From assembly GCA_014706295.1 (NCBI GenBank), contig JACSVZ010000016.1:11947168-12011167 (forward strand): DNA of 64,000 nt, written 5' to 3'. The notes under the pieces are model-generated. The model searched no databases. It was not told where the DNA came from and worked only from the letters and a program-made list of their open reading frames with translations. The DNA comes from Lycocorax pyrrhopterus obiensis. Taxonomy: Eukaryota; Chordata; Aves; Passeriformes; Paradisaeidae. Each line of letters starts with the position of its first letter. Position 1 is the first letter of the stretch. Position numbers and translations under genes: made by a program. Below are positions 37,941 through 52,400 of the stretch, one piece after another.

Positions 37941-40900
37941 AGAGCAAATTCTGCCTTTCTATTTGATGTGATTCTATCATGTTAATATCTGGAAACAGTT
38001 GTCATGGGTCAGGGTCCCATTGCTTGACTACTGTGCTAATGCAAAGCAGAAATGTGTAGAAGAGGACGAAAGGCATATACAACATATACATAAAATCCTG
38101 TTTCCAGGCTGAGTCTAAAAATGGGTCACCACTGTTGCCTTAAATGACAACGGTATATTTTCATGGTTTCAGAACAGTCACTGAATTTGTTTAGTTCAAA
38201 CCCGTCAGAGATATATGCTTTGCCATCTGTTGTCATGAGCCAATAGGATGGAGCACCAGTCCCCAAAAACGTCCCTTCTCAAGCACACCAAACTTCTGTT
38301 GTAGTCGATGTGTGGTCATGGCTCTTTAGCTGTATGGTAGGAACAAGTGACATAAGGGAATATTACCTGTGTGATAGTGTCTTGACATGGAGTAAATCTG
38401 AGTGCAGATGGCGAAATTAGAGAATCAGTCTGTTAAACAGTAATTTAGGTTACTGTGCTGTCCTAGATGCCAAATTGTAGACGATTTTATTCTTTCTTTG
38501 TGTCAGAGATTCCTGTGTGTTTTCATGAAGGGATCAGTGATTGCATTTAGTGGTGTTAGAAAACTTAATTTCAGATGGTAAAAAGATTTTTTGTCAGTTT
38601 TCTAAAAGACAAATGTACTGACATGGCAGAATGGCTTCATCTGGGCATCCTGCTCATGAGATTAATGACAAAATCAAAAAGAAGTCTTGTGATATGGGCA
38701 GAATTGATCTCCAGAGGAAAACTGTTGTATGAACACAAGATCAAGCACAGGGCATGGTTAGGCAGTTATGTTGGCTGAAACAGTACTTAATTTATTACCA
38801 TGGAAATCTTAAGCAGCCTCTTCCTTTCCCACTTTAAAGGCCTGCAGATACTGTGGTGTGACTATGACAAGAAGAGTTAGTGATGGTGCATCATTTGGTA
38901 ATAAGAAAATATGATCTAGATACAAATCTAGATTTGGTTGTGTTTTTAAAAAATAATGGCCTGGAAAGAGCTAGAACATAATTCTATGCTAATTAGCAAA
39001 GTTAATGGCAGAGGATGTGGAATATACGGGGTGACTAAAAGCAAGCTTACGTTTCCAGGCATCAGTAAGGAAGACAGAACACAAATTGAGGTATGGGAGA
39101 ACAGTCAGAAAAGGGAAGGTTGATAGGAGGGCTAAGGATGAGTGAACAGAGCAGAAGAAATATTTTTTTTTTGTGAAAGTGAGTGCATTTTTGAGGCTTA
39201 TTAGACAACCACACATTCCTTGCGCCTCCCGAATTTCTTTGTTGTTGTTGTTTTTGGTTTTCCTTTTTTAATTTTTTACTTATTTATTTGTTTTTGTTTG
39301 TATTTTTGGTGGCTCGTGGTGTTGTTGCCTTACCTTCACAAAGCTATTGCATTTGGTTCCATATCAGAAATTCAAGATGAGATTTAACAGATGAACTCAA
39401 AATATTCGGTTCACAACTCTACCTGCTGAAACATATTATGAGATTGCTGGTTTCTGTAATTCTGTGACCAAATAGATATAAATATAATTACATGGATATA
39501 TATATAATAGATATAGATACCATGGTTTTTAACAGTTGATGCCAAAGGTGTAACCTGTTTGTTTGTTTTACTTACCTCTGTTCTTGTGTAATTATTTTCT
39601 AGAACGTGAAGGAAAATGCAGAATACAAAGTAGTTCTGATCTTTTTTTTTCTTAAATGAGCAGCATCTAATTGCATATAACTGTGTTCAGATGTGGAAAC
39701 TTAAAAGTTTGTCTCTAATTTACTGCATATTTCCCAATGGCAGAGAATAGTACCGGCGCTGTAGAAATCGTGTTGCTATAATTAACACTGGAGTGTACCA
39801 GTGTGTTCAAACACACTGGAAGGACCACTTTACAGAACATACCCCAATTAGTGCTCTTCCTTAAAAGTGAATGTTAAGTGCACCAAGACAATAAATCAGC
39901 ACGTGATCCTCAGAGCAGTGATGACACTTGTAGTTTTCAGCTGCGTGGAATGTGAACCAGCAGCCTGCAGGTAAATATCTCTGGGCAGGCCCCCCACCAA
40001 TCACCTGGGCTAAACAGGTTGCCAATACCCACTTGGCACAAATGTGTTTTTCAAGCAAAGGATCTATTACTTTTTTTCTTATTCATGTAGCTCCCATTAA
40101 TGTCAAAGGGAACTATGTGTTTGTGTAAGGGAAATGGATCCCCTGAGGGTGTCAAGTGTTTTAAAGTAATGTTCTTCTGTTACATTTTATGCACTGCTTA
40201 TTTTTATGAGTCGTTGTAATTGTTTAGGGTGTATGATTGCTTTAGGGCCTGTTGTCAGGTGTGGAATCACTGCAGAGAAAGGGCTCATGAATTAAATACT
40301 GAGAATTCAGAAAAGAAACCTCATTTTTTTAATGTCAGCAAAGCAAATGCATAATATTTGGAATAGGAACTCACATAAAGAATAGCAGAAACTGATAACT
40401 AAGTGAGAACTGTGATAATGCATGGTCCTAACTGACCAATTAGTGCCTACAGTTATTGACATCTCAGTTATTCATAAAGGTCTGTATCAAAACCAACTGA
40501 TCTTCTGGGAGGAGAGCTTGTAAGGGTGGCATTGATTAAATATGCTGAACCTGAGAGACCAGATTAGTGGTCATATTTCTAATTTGTAAATTAAACATGT
40601 TTACAATGTAAACTGCTTCTTTATTCTCATTTTTGAGGAAGCTTTTTGACATGATTTTGGAAGTGCTGCATTATCTGAGCTTACAGAATTGTCCCAAAGT
40701 AATTGTGAAACTTTTTTTTTAAATGATCAGTCAGGGAGAACTTGATATTTCTTGAAAATAATCAAGTTGACCATGGCTTGATACAAGCCATTTGTGTTCC
40801 TACTGCTACTACTGTTTGAAAACTGATAATTTCCTTGTTTACAGAGGCACAGTAAACAGTGAAAACGTGAGTAAGAGTTGTTCTGGATGTCAGTTAAGAA

Positions 40901-43900
40901 TGGATAAAGATGACAACTATTGTAAAGAAAGCATTCTATAAACCCAGAATAATTTTTTTTTGGCATTATGTGAAACCCTTGATTTAAAGATTTTTTGGGT
41001 GGAAAACTGTTTTAAGATCCACAGGGTGCGGTGTCCTCTTCTTCCTGGAATGTTAGTGCTTTTCTACATTTTTGGTCACCATCAACATGACAAGTTTTTA
41101 CCAGGGCTGAAATCCTCTTCCAGCATTTTGGTCCATAGAACTATAGCAACGGCTACAGTTTTCCACACAAGGATTTCTGTTAAGGTGAGGAGTATTTGCC
41201 TTTACTCCTGTGTTTCTGCTTTATGGCAGTTATCTTTGGTGCGAGCCAGCTCATTTGGAGTTGAGTCTGCGAAGTTGAGTGGTTCTGATGGGTAACCAAT
41301 GAAAGTCATTCTTTTTATTAACGTACAATTTTCTACCCAATTTTTGACCACAAGAGTAAACCATATCTGATTTGGGCTCAAGTAAGGAATGATGAATTAA
41401 ATTTGTATACAAGTTCACTCTAGGGGTCAGATTTGTGGTTCATGATTGATGTGGATTGTCACCAGAATACAGGGACAACCTGCTTGTTGCAAGCTAACTT
41501 ATACACCCAGTTGTTGACTCTTTTCTGATGTGCAACCTGAGCTCTAGCCCCAAATAAAATTCAGCCTTCTGACATATTCCTGAAGCTGCTTTCTCAGAAT
41601 TTTCTTCTATATTGGGAATGCATAAACCCTACTTTGTAGATGCTTTTTGTCTATTTCTGATATATTTTTGAAAAAAGCCAGTACTGGTTACTTCAATACT
41701 GCTGTTTTTATTAATAAAACCAGTTCTTTTTCCCCTGGAAAATGCAGTATTTGTCTTTGAAGTGGATGTCTGATACTATAGCTAGGTTACCAAATTGGCA
41801 CAATAGGCAAAACATCTGCCTGGCCAAGTCTGTGTATCTGGCAAGACAATACTGCAGTTGCAGGAATAAAATACTTGTTTTCAACAGTAAATTTCTGTGG
41901 CTTGCCTCATGTCCTTGAACTTCTTGCAAGCAACAGATATTTTTCTTCTCATTGCAAAGCTGCCCTAGAACTGCATTAATCTACTTACCTATAAATTTCT
42001 GCTATAGAAATTGATTCTATCCAAAGCCATTTTTCTTATGTTTCCTGTCTTACTAAACTGCTTTCGTACTTCTCCCTCGTAGAGCAGGAAATGCCTGGAT
42101 TGCAGGTGATCTTATGAATTAATTTCAAACCAGTTTATTACTTCAGTGACCACTTGGGCTCTTCACAATGGTATTATCCAATGTTTGATTCAAAACAGAA
42201 TTCTGCAAAAATCAAATCATGTTTGAGCCCAACTTTGGGGAAAAGGACTAGGAAATGAAAAAGGGGTATTTGAGAGTAATTTTCTCAGTATAAACTTGAG
42301 ACAAGTTTCCAGCTTGGGATAAAAGTTTTTTAAATATTTTAACCTCATTGGCTTGTTTATCAGCCTGAATATTCCATATTCAGGTATAATATTTTCTTGC
42401 ACTGCCATTGAGCTGGCCTTAGTGCATGAGAGCTGATCTTTCTAATTATGACTAATTGCTGAATTAATGCAATCAGTTGATGCTTACGTTTACCAGCACA
42501 GCTGTTACCTACAGGAGAAAGGAGGGTCACTGTGCTGTGAGGCTGCTTTGGCAGCCCCAGGACAGCCTGTGGCCCTGGAGCTCCAGGAAAGCAGCATCTC
42601 CTTGAAGGGTGCGCGTGGGTTGTACTGTGCAGGCACAGACTGGGAGGATCCAGGTCACCCTGGCAAAGGACATCATCCGTGTTCAGCCTTGCTTTGCAAA
42701 GTCTCCCAAGGCTGAGGACTGGGCACAAGTGAAAACACAGCAGGAGCTGGGCTAAGATGGCAAAAAGATGCTGATTCCCAAACTGTATTTCAGTGTGTCA
42801 GCTTGCCCTGTGGTACTTTGTCATTTTTAAATCCAAGACAGGAAAATTTTGGCCTACAGCTTCCTTGTGGCCACAGACATTTTTTACTGAGCTGTAAGAG
42901 AATGAGTTAGCTTGGTCTGAAGTAATTTTGAAACCTGTGTTCAGTAGTACTTAAGAAATAGATTGCTGCCTTTTTCTATATACTGTTTAACTTATTTTTG
43001 GTACTTGCAGAAAATAATTAACTGATCTTTTTAATTGGTTTTCTGGGATATTTTACACTTGTATGTTGTTTACCTAAAGAATCAAGGTGACGTATCCTAG
43101 GAGTTTGGAAATGGGGTTTTGTCTTGAAATGTTGACTGTTTTAATGTCTTTAGTATGGTGTGCAGTTACAGTGCTTAACACATTCTAAATAATAGGGTAA
43201 AAATGGTTACAAGATCCTAGTTCCTTCTCTGGGCTGGCAAACTAAGATTTTCCAGTTACTTTTCAGCTCCAACTATCAGATGATCAGGGGAAGAAATATC
43301 TGAATGGTGTCTTTCAGCTCTGTGGTTTTGTATTCAAGTGTGTATTAAGGAAAGATGGTTATGATGGAACAGGGAATAACTTTAAGTAAAATTATGCATA
43401 GCCAAGCAAGTATATACACAGAAAAGCAAAGGCAGCCTGACTCTGACTAATGAAGTTTGTAATCAGTGTTTATGTGCTTGGTGGATTGCAGCTGGTCCCA
43501 AGAAGGCCCCAGGTAATCCTGGAGCTTAATAAGCTGAATCTCCTGGCTCTAGTTTAGTTCTCTATACATGAACTCTGCTCTCTCTCCACCATCTCATTCC
43601 TCAAGTATTCTACTAAATAGATCAGGTCATGTTGCACTTTTTGTCTCTCCTTGCTTTTATTAAGCATGTCCCAGATTGAAATCTGTGTGGCTTTTTTTAG
43701 TTTTGTTGGTTGGGTGATTTTTGTTAATTGTATTTTTTTCTGTGAGGAAGGATGAAAAAAGACCTGATGAAGTATATGCTTCTCAAATTCTCTTAAGACA
43801 CAGAGTCATGTACTGGCATCTGGTAGGTTTGCCAGTGACAAAAGTTTTATGATTGTGATTTCACGAAAGTCAAAGGGAACAGAATGCAAGTCAGCAGTGT

Positions 43901-46471
43901 TATAATGCTGTAAACCCACTGTTGGGTTAAGATAATCAAAACCTAGTGTCTGTCTGTCTCGGTGGATTTATTCCTACATTCTGTGTTGTCAGGAGAAGGG
44001 AGGATGTGTCTGATGTGAATTAGTGTCTTTACAGGCTTAAAAAATGGAAGGAAGAGGGGGAAGGCAAATTATCCCTGGTTGTAAGTATTTGTAAACCCTT
44101 TCTCTTGTTTGTGGATTTAATGTACAACAGCCTGAAACCCTGAGGACCTGCAGTTATTCTGCAAGGCAATTGTAGGTAGTGGTCTCTGGAGGCCATTTTA
44201 AGGCAGACCAAGTCCTTGTAAAACCAAACCCTTAAAGTTGTAATTTATGCATACATTTCTTGTATGCAAACCCTCCACCAATCTTGTGGAAAGCTTTTCA
44301 GATCAACTGCAAAATTTGGGTGCCTTCATTGATGACGTGTATAGTACTTTAAAGTCCAAGCTTTATTTTTTATATCAGTCTTGGAAGACTGGGCAGAAAA
44401 ATTCCAAGTTCGTAGTTTGCTTCTGTTGCCTGTGTGCTCAGACCTCACTAAGACTAGACTGGCAAGGCTGTCTGGTGAGAAAATTGCTGTTTAATGAGTT
44501 AAATTGGCTTGGCCAAAGGTTTGGCTCCAGAGCAAGTGCAGTGAGGATGGGTGGTAGGAAGAGGGACCGTCCCAGGCTACAGGGATCCCATCCTGCTGTA
44601 TCCTCACTCTCTTCAGGCCTGAGTCTTGGCTGTTTTTAGCAACTCAAAGTGATGCCTTTGAAATTTTCTAAAGAAATGCCTCAAACTTGAGCTCCTTTGG
44701 GGCAAGGGAAATGGAGTCTTAAATCCATCAAGTTTACCCCACGTAGCATTTTATTTAGTGTTGTGCCAACAAAATGTAGTCATTTCAAATGCTTCCAGTG
44801 GGAGTTGACTAGAGGCTCTTACAGAGTACAGATTCCTGTAATAATGGTACTAGATCTTGATTATCCTTTAAAAAAATGTACTGCAGGACTCTTCATGTCT
44901 TGCTATGGAATATGCTAAAAACTGAACTATACCTGTCAAATGAGCAAAGAACATATTGCAGTGTATTTTACACTTGCCCTACTTGTATTTCCTCGCTTTC
45001 TACCATATTTTGGATTTTTTTCTGAGAGCCTAACAATGATTAGTGCTAATTAAAACCTTGTAATGCTGGTTTTATGTAAATGAAATTGTCACTTCCAGTG
45101 GTGAATTTGACACACAACATATGTTGCTCTGTGTTTGACTGTTACCCCTTCTGGAGGAAGGCATATAAAATGGGTGTTATCTTTTGTTTCAAGGCTGATG
45201 GTTTTTAGGGACCTTCTGAATGTGCTGTTTTTCTTATACTGAACATAATTTGTGGAATCCTGAGGAAGCCTGCATGGCATTGTCTCCACCTAGAGATAGG
45301 TTATTAAAATTCTACTCCAAACTGTGTTTCCATATGACCTGTGTGACTTCAAAGTGAGGTTAATCCTTAGCAGCTGCCTAAGTGCCATTTCACTGTTACA
45401 CAACTGTTTGGAACTTACTTTTGCAACTTTTATGTAGAAAAAAAAATATTTCTCTTGGATTTTCTGAATCACCAGAAGTGCTGGCTGCCATTAGTGTGGC
45501 TGTAAGTGGGTTTCTCTCTAATGTAGGCATCTTTGTATAGGATGAAAATGCCATTGTTTTTAGACTGCGTTTAAAGTGCACCTTTTATGAAAAGAAATGG
45601 AAGAGAGGAAATCCCCAAAGGAACCTGTTACACTGTTCTGATGCCTCTCTACTTAAAAGCTACAGTGTATTTACGCTCACCTAACCAAGTGGCCTCTGCA
45701 CACGTGCACGCTAAATTCCCTCCCAGATTTGCAGCAAAAGAAAGGTAAAATACTGTTCAGTGCTTGAAACTGAATTCAGTTTGAGATAGCAATGCTTTCT
45801 CTGGCCTGGGAGGTCTATAAGCTCCAGACTGCTATTATGTGAGATGGACAAACCTGGTGAGGTGATACTTTCTCATCATGATTGCGTGTCTGAAATATTT
45901 ATTGCCATTTGTACAGAACTTTTGTCTTTCAAACAGGCAGGATGGTATTGAGATTGTTGAGAATGTTGTTGTCTGAAACACTTCAAAGAGCTGGAGTTGT
46001 GTGTTTCATTGCTAAAATGTGGTGTATGTGCATGAATCAATAGTTCAGATCATGTCAGGCACGTCTAATTCAGGTCTGCCATTCTTGACAATGCCACTTT
46101 AGCAATAACTTGGGCTCTGTCTTTCTGTGAGATACTTGAAGATACAAACTCAGTGGAAATTGTAGCCAGTTTTTATTCAGTATCTGAAAGGAGTCTCAGG
46201 TTTGAAAGCGTAGCTTACTCTGACTTTGCTTGTTGCTGCCATTTATTTCTGTGACCGGAGAAAAGGAAAATGAAACAAAATTTCAAATACAGTTTCTGTT
46301 ACGAATGAATCATATCTTTCAACCTGTCTGTAGACCTATGCACTACACATTTTTGAGAGCTGGCTGCACTGAACATGCCAGCTGAGAGATGACTAGTGCA
46401 TTTAGGATCACAACAATGGGTTTTGTTGTCCCTGGTGTTTGTGTCCATGGGGACTCTGATGACCTGAATGT
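37941..46471. other. Non-coding stretch, no gene recognised
   Basis: No recognised gene. It contains a (TTG)4-type run near 39239-39255, an AT-rich simple region at 39475-39525, and a perfect inverted repeat at 39798-39819 listed separately. A GC-richer patch at 42500-42730 has open frames on both strands without recognisable products. The 130-codon + strand frame at 44247-44639 has no domain and no splice support. Confidence 0.5.
39798..39819. repeat. Perfect 22-bp inverted repeat
   Basis: CCAGTGTGTT and AACACACTGG are exact reverse complements separated by only two bases (CA). The spacer is too short for a stable RNA hairpin loop unless the inner pairs open. A dyad site for a dimeric DNA-binding protein, or chance, are the options. 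Confidence 0.6.
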
Positions 46472-46485
46472 AAAAAAAAAAAAAA
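46472..46485. repeat. A14 homopolymer
   Basis: A run of 14 A with no recognisable retroposed sequence on its 5' side. It interrupts an otherwise unremarkable 94-codon frame and codes there for a lysine run. Confidence 0.8.
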
Positions 46486-49400
46486 TTAGAAACACATCTT
46501 CAAAAGCTGACTTTCATTTGCTGCTAGACTGTTTTGATTATTTAAGGACACTGCCTCTGTGGGATTCTGCCTCTCCAGACTTTTTATCTAAAGTTCTGAA
46601 AGACATTATTTTGTTTGTAAGCTGTGTCATAAACAATGCCTTTATTATTTTTGTCTTGACTCTCATTTTGTAACACAATGATAACAGATAATTTCTCATT
46701 GTTTCTCTATTACATCCTAAGATAGCAAACAGCTGCTGCATTTATTATTAAGATATCTCTGCATACATGTAATTTGGCAAACATTTATGAATTGTAAGGA
46801 TGCCAGATACTTCAGTGCAATCTGTTACAAAGACTAATCTTGTGTGTTTGTTCCTAGACTGAAGGGATAGGGGGAGTGAGGGCTCCCAACACTTCAGTGG
46901 CAGAACAACCCTAGCACTTTGCTGAGTGGTAGATGCTCAGCTCTCTCTAAGTATTAATGGAATATAGATAATCAATTTTGTTACTGTGCCATGCCTGCTC
47001 TATTATCATAGAGCATGTGATATCCAAGGATGTGACACACTTGGAAAATACTTATTTATGCATTTCTCTTTGCCAGTAAAATATGTGTTCTCCTGTTTGA
47101 TTGTTAAATACTCAAGACCAGTGGCTGGTTGATGTTCATCAAATATCTTATTTCATCAGTGTAAGCATGTACAAGTATATAGCCTGAGCAATACATGTTC
47201 TCAGACCCTCTAAGAGGAAAATAACTTGATACCTTTGAATAGATATTACTTATTCAGACACAAGCCACTAGCTGAAAATATTTGGTGGCTCTGGGTTGTT
47301 GCAGAAATAAAAGGAAAGTGATGTGATTGTTCTTTACTTAGAACACAATTTTGGGCATGTTTTTTGTCTGAACATAGTGGAAGAACGACAACAGTAGGTC
47401 GGTCTTTCCTTGAATATCTCTAAATTTTACCTCTTCAGCACAATTTTGTCGGCGGTTATTCTAAACAGATATTCATTGGCTATATCTCAAACTTTACTTA
47501 AGTAACTTATATGTAGAAATAAATTGTTAGAGCTAAGCAACTAAAATAAATCTTTATGAAAGTCACATTAGGCCTTAATACCTGTTTGGTCCCAATTTTT
47601 AAGGCATTTTCACAGTTAAAATTAGATACACAGTGCAGCAAATGAAAATTTGTTTTTGCCCAATTTAAACTTTTTAAAATTGATATAAAAGACTTTATAA
47701 AGAGCAGAGCAGAAAGTTGCTCTAATGTGTGGGAGCTCTAGCAATAATGTTTATTGCCTAGTTTTGTTCCTGCTCTCACTGAAGGAGACAAAGTTTTGTA
47801 AGCATGGGAGCATCCATGGGTTTTGTCTCTCAGTATCAGAGAGCTGGTGATTGCTGCAGTCCAGAACCTGGGTATGTGTACAGTGAATCCGTCAGTGCAA
47901 TAGCTCAGGAAAACTCTATTAATTAACGCTGTTTTAGGACTAGGCTGGAAGATGTTTTATTAAGGCGTTCTCACAGTGTGTTTTTGAATATCCCTAAAAA
48001 TGTTCCATCTATTTATGCAAGTACACGAGCTTATATGTTCTATCAATTGCCTGCACTCATTGGACCAATATTATTAGGGCTTTTGTTTTATTTTTGTTAA
48101 TAATAAAATAAACAATTAGGACTTCCTGAAAAAAATAGGTGTTTCAGTTGGAATTATAGTGTGATTTTTAGGAATTCTAGCAGAAAATATTGTTGTGCTA
48201 TAAAGGATGACCATTAATAAGGGCTATGCATGGTTATTGATAAATTGTATGCATGAGGAGAAAGAGACTAACTTCCCTCTTACGATTTTAATGGTGTCTG
48301 AAGTTAGTATGCTGTAAATGCCTCTGTTAGAATATGGATCTACCCACTTAAAATGGTTGCACGAGAGCACAGACTAATTTCTTCAGTTATTAAATTATAA
48401 ATGAAATTAAGTTGTCATGTTTCCTACTTGCGTGAAGACAAGGCTTCTCCTCTACAGTGTATGGCTTTCGTAAAATACAGGTTTTAACTTCCTAATTCTT
48501 TTATTTTGGGTTCTTTGGCTGCATTGTTCCTTTATAGTTTTTAATAGACTAAAACAAAGTTGGTTTGCTCTTTTACAGTGTCTGATAATATCTCAGTTCT
48601 GGTGAAGAGGCAGCTGAAAACAGCTGGTTGGTCACCAAATAAGCTACTACATAAAGCAGCTGATGCGTCAAATCTTTTTTGAGAGTTTGCACTCCATGTG
48701 GGTCTAGGTTTCCTTGCTCTTCTTTGTATGCAGTACTGCAGACTGCTCTGCATGAATCTAAAAATGTGTCAAATCCAGTCCAAAGTTTATACAACAAAGT
48801 TCAATAGAAAAAGTGAGAGTAATTATTCAACCACCGTCTGACTTTTCTGTTCGGAATTGCATTTTTTGTCATACATGCCAGCTGTATGTTAAAGAAGTCT
48901 GATGAAAGTCAGGTCCACCAAGAAAAAAGGTATTATCAAACAGCCATTCTGTATAACATTCTACAATATTTGTTCATAGCTTTGTAAACAAAAAGAAAGC
49001 TTGGCAGAAAAGTAATGTTTTCCAAGTCTGGCAGCTAATATTTGGCTACATCATTAATTACCTTGCAAAATATTAATTACAAGTGCAGTTTACCCTCAGA
49101 TTGCTAGTAAAAGTTGAATCATTGAAGGAGAAAGTTTCCATGTGAGTCTGACTTTAATAATTTTATTTAATTGCATTTCCTTTTCCAAATATGATTTTTT
49201 AATTCCATTTTGAAAACTTCAGCCATGTCAGAGAGCTCTATGCTCTTTTCACCACTAAGTCTCCACAAGGATTTGTAGAAAATCTCTTCATCAGGCTTGA
49301 GATGGCAAGAAACAGTTTTAGCCTATTTCATAATTTAGTTGATGCTTTCTTCTTCACAGCATTGGAAAAACTATGATACTTTAAACGCAAATTTAGAGTT

Positions 49401-52400
49401 CTAGGGGAAGGAACCTTGACCTTTGCCCCAGAATGAAATGGTCTTCTCCCTGAAGTCAGTCTAGAAATTGGCGAGTATAAATGCAAATTTCTCAATCCCT
49501 GCTTGTAGGGCTTAAGATGAGTAGTCGGACTAAATTAATTCTTGTGTATACCCCTTTTTGGGTGACTTGTAGTGAACTAGAGCCCTCTTTACTGAGGAAC
49601 TGAAAAAATACCTTTTAAAAGTCCAGAGTTAGAATTACTATCAAAACTTGTATTCCTAGTAAAATGTATCTAATGCTGCCTAATTCACTGATAACTATCA
49701 CACTTCTTTTTTACTATTAGGAGTTGGCTTTCTGTGGCTATATAGAGTTGTATTCATTAATTGTAAGTAAGCTGGTTGAAATGTCACACTTTCTAAATTG
49801 AATTTGCACATGAACCAGTCCCCCAGAATGATTTCTAGGTGTTTTTAAATGGCTGTGATCTGGGTTCATTAAAAAGACTGTATTTTCTGTGTCTAAAAAA
49901 CATTTGGGTAATTAGTTTTTGTAGAAACTTGCCTCTGCCAGTGAGATGCATATCACAATCTTACAGATACATAATCAATAAACCAGGAATTCTGAGCCAT
50001 GGTTCAAATTTCCTTCCAAGCTTTCCAGCAGTATTTATTTATTCATTAGCCATGCCCATGCACTTATTGATCTTCAGTCTACAGCCAATTTTTTTGGTGT
50101 ATATTTTTTTCAGTATAACTTGGCTGCACAGATGGGTTTGGTAGTTTCAAACAGGCAATTCTTTTACCCTCTTTTATAAGAATGAGGGGACTTGGTGGAG
50201 TTCCACTAAACACAAACTTTTTCCTTTTTATGACACAGGTATTTCATCATGGTCGGTAAAGCTTATCCTGAGTTTCTGCCTGGTCATTGCTTTGCTTTAC
50301 TGTTAGTGAGCCATGGACTTGGACACCTGACTTGGTGCTGCTATAAGAAAAGAGGAATGCAAGAATTATCTCACACTCTACTTTTCCCCTTTATATTTAC
50401 GATCTCTGTTGCAGGGCTAGGTAGCATAGCGTTTTTATGGCCTGAAGGAGATGAGGCAGCTAGAAAGTGTCTTGAAGTCTGAGGAGAAGCAGCTGATGAT
50501 GTCTCTCTTAAGCTGTGGGCCAGATCCATTGAATCTGTCAGGAGCTTTGGGAATTTATAATTGCTGGATACCATGCACTGCTCTGTGCTCCTGCAGTGAT
50601 GTGTTAGAGCAGGGATTGTGAATGTATTCCAGTAGGAACCTAGAGAAAGGGATGTGTCTGGCAGGAAAATTTGCTTCCTTAACAAGCACTTCATGATTCC
50701 AAAGCATAAATATTTAGAGTAAGTTGCCGATGTTTCTCAGAACATCTGTTTTTAAGTAAAAGCAGGGCCCTTTCCCTGCTTTTGACGTGCCATGGGTTTC
50801 TCCGGGTTGCTGTGCAAGCCACTGGGAGCTCCACTGACAGTCCAAGCGATGCATTAAGTCTGCAGGCAACATGCAAATTACAGCAACAGAAAGGTGTGGT
50901 GTCATTTGGAAGGTTACATAAAGGCTTGTTATTTCTAGGCATCCACATGAGCAAAGCAATGACCTCCTTTGGCCACCCCTTGCTTTCAGCTGGGATGGCT
51001 TAACCAAACCAGCTCAGGGCAGTGACATGGCACAGAACACGTGTCCTGCTGGAGGCTGGCACTGACTGACCATCTGCTCTCGCTCCAGCCCCTTCTCTTG
51101 GCTCCTGCGGTTTCTGCCACAGATGAGCTCATTAAAAAAACATTCTTTGTGGGGTGGGAGAGATGTCACTGTGTTTAGACAAAACTAAGTCTCTGAAATC
51201 AACCCCTGTTCTCACTAGACCTTTCAATAAATGTACTTAATGAGAGTATCTTAATCCAGATAAGCATTTCTGCTGGTTTGGTGCCAGTGTTTTCCTTCTG
51301 AAGTAGCTGAGTGTTTTGCACAGGGCTCATTTCCTTGCTGGTTGTCCCTAGATATTAGAGCAGTGGTGGCCCTGCTCGGGAATGGGTGCTGTGGGTGTTA
51401 ATGTCAAATGAAGTGATGAAGGGATGGTTGCCTTCTCACAAAAAAAAAGCTGTAATATTGGGTATGGCCATGTACAGTGGGTTTTTAAGCTAGTGTTGTG
51501 GTGTATCTGAAAAGCTGAGTAATTTTTCTAGCTTGAAGATAGGAGCTTATTTATACTTTACAGTCCTCCTATACATGTGCAGGGGGGCTGCAATATGCCT
51601 TCTTACTATTTCAGTTTGATTTTTAAGACCAAAGTTAAAGTTTTTGCATTAAACTTTGAGGTTTTTGCCACTTTGATGTACCAGATCTACTTGCACTGGC
51701 AGGGGTGAATAGAGACCTTACTCTACCTCTTGTGAGGTAATGTATTATATTTTGTGAGGGAATAAATATTGGCCTTAGTGATTTCTCCAAGTCAAATAAT
51801 GTGGGGTCCTCTGTGCTTGCAGTGTTACTTTCATTGTCTCATAAATAGCAGCTGTTTGTCCTGGATGTGAATTGCCACAAAAATGGTTCACAGGGTAATT
51901 TTGAGTGCTTTACACAACTTTTAAAAAAATGTAAGAATTTATGATTTCGCTCTTCAGTGCTGCAAAATTGGATCATTTTCACATTATTGGAATACAATGC
52001 AGATTTTAATGGTAAAAATAGTTCTGGGAATTAAAGAATTATGCACATGAGGATGAATTAAATACACTGATGGAAAGAGGATAAGAGCCTGTGCATAGAA
52101 AGAATTTGTAAAATTTTGTGATGTTCGCTCGTATGGTCTCATCACAGAACAGGTATCTGAAAAATCTCATCTTTCTTGAATGAAGCTGATTGTGAAGAGC
52201 AATGTTATCTCTCCCTGTAGTATTTCTGTTGCTCCTCTGTCTCCTGGATGCATCATCCCAGCGCTCTTTCCAGATACCTGTCCTACTTTGAACTTAGGCA
52301 GGTTGCTAGGGAACTCATTAAAGCTGTGGTAGAAAAAGGTCTAGAGATAATCAGATTGCTCTGTCTTGTATCGCCTTTCCCCTTTTTTGCAGTTTTTATA

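Noticed and set aside
44247..44639. A 130-codon + strand frame
   Set aside because: No recognisable domain or splice support; its sequence changes character halfway, as expected from random sequence.
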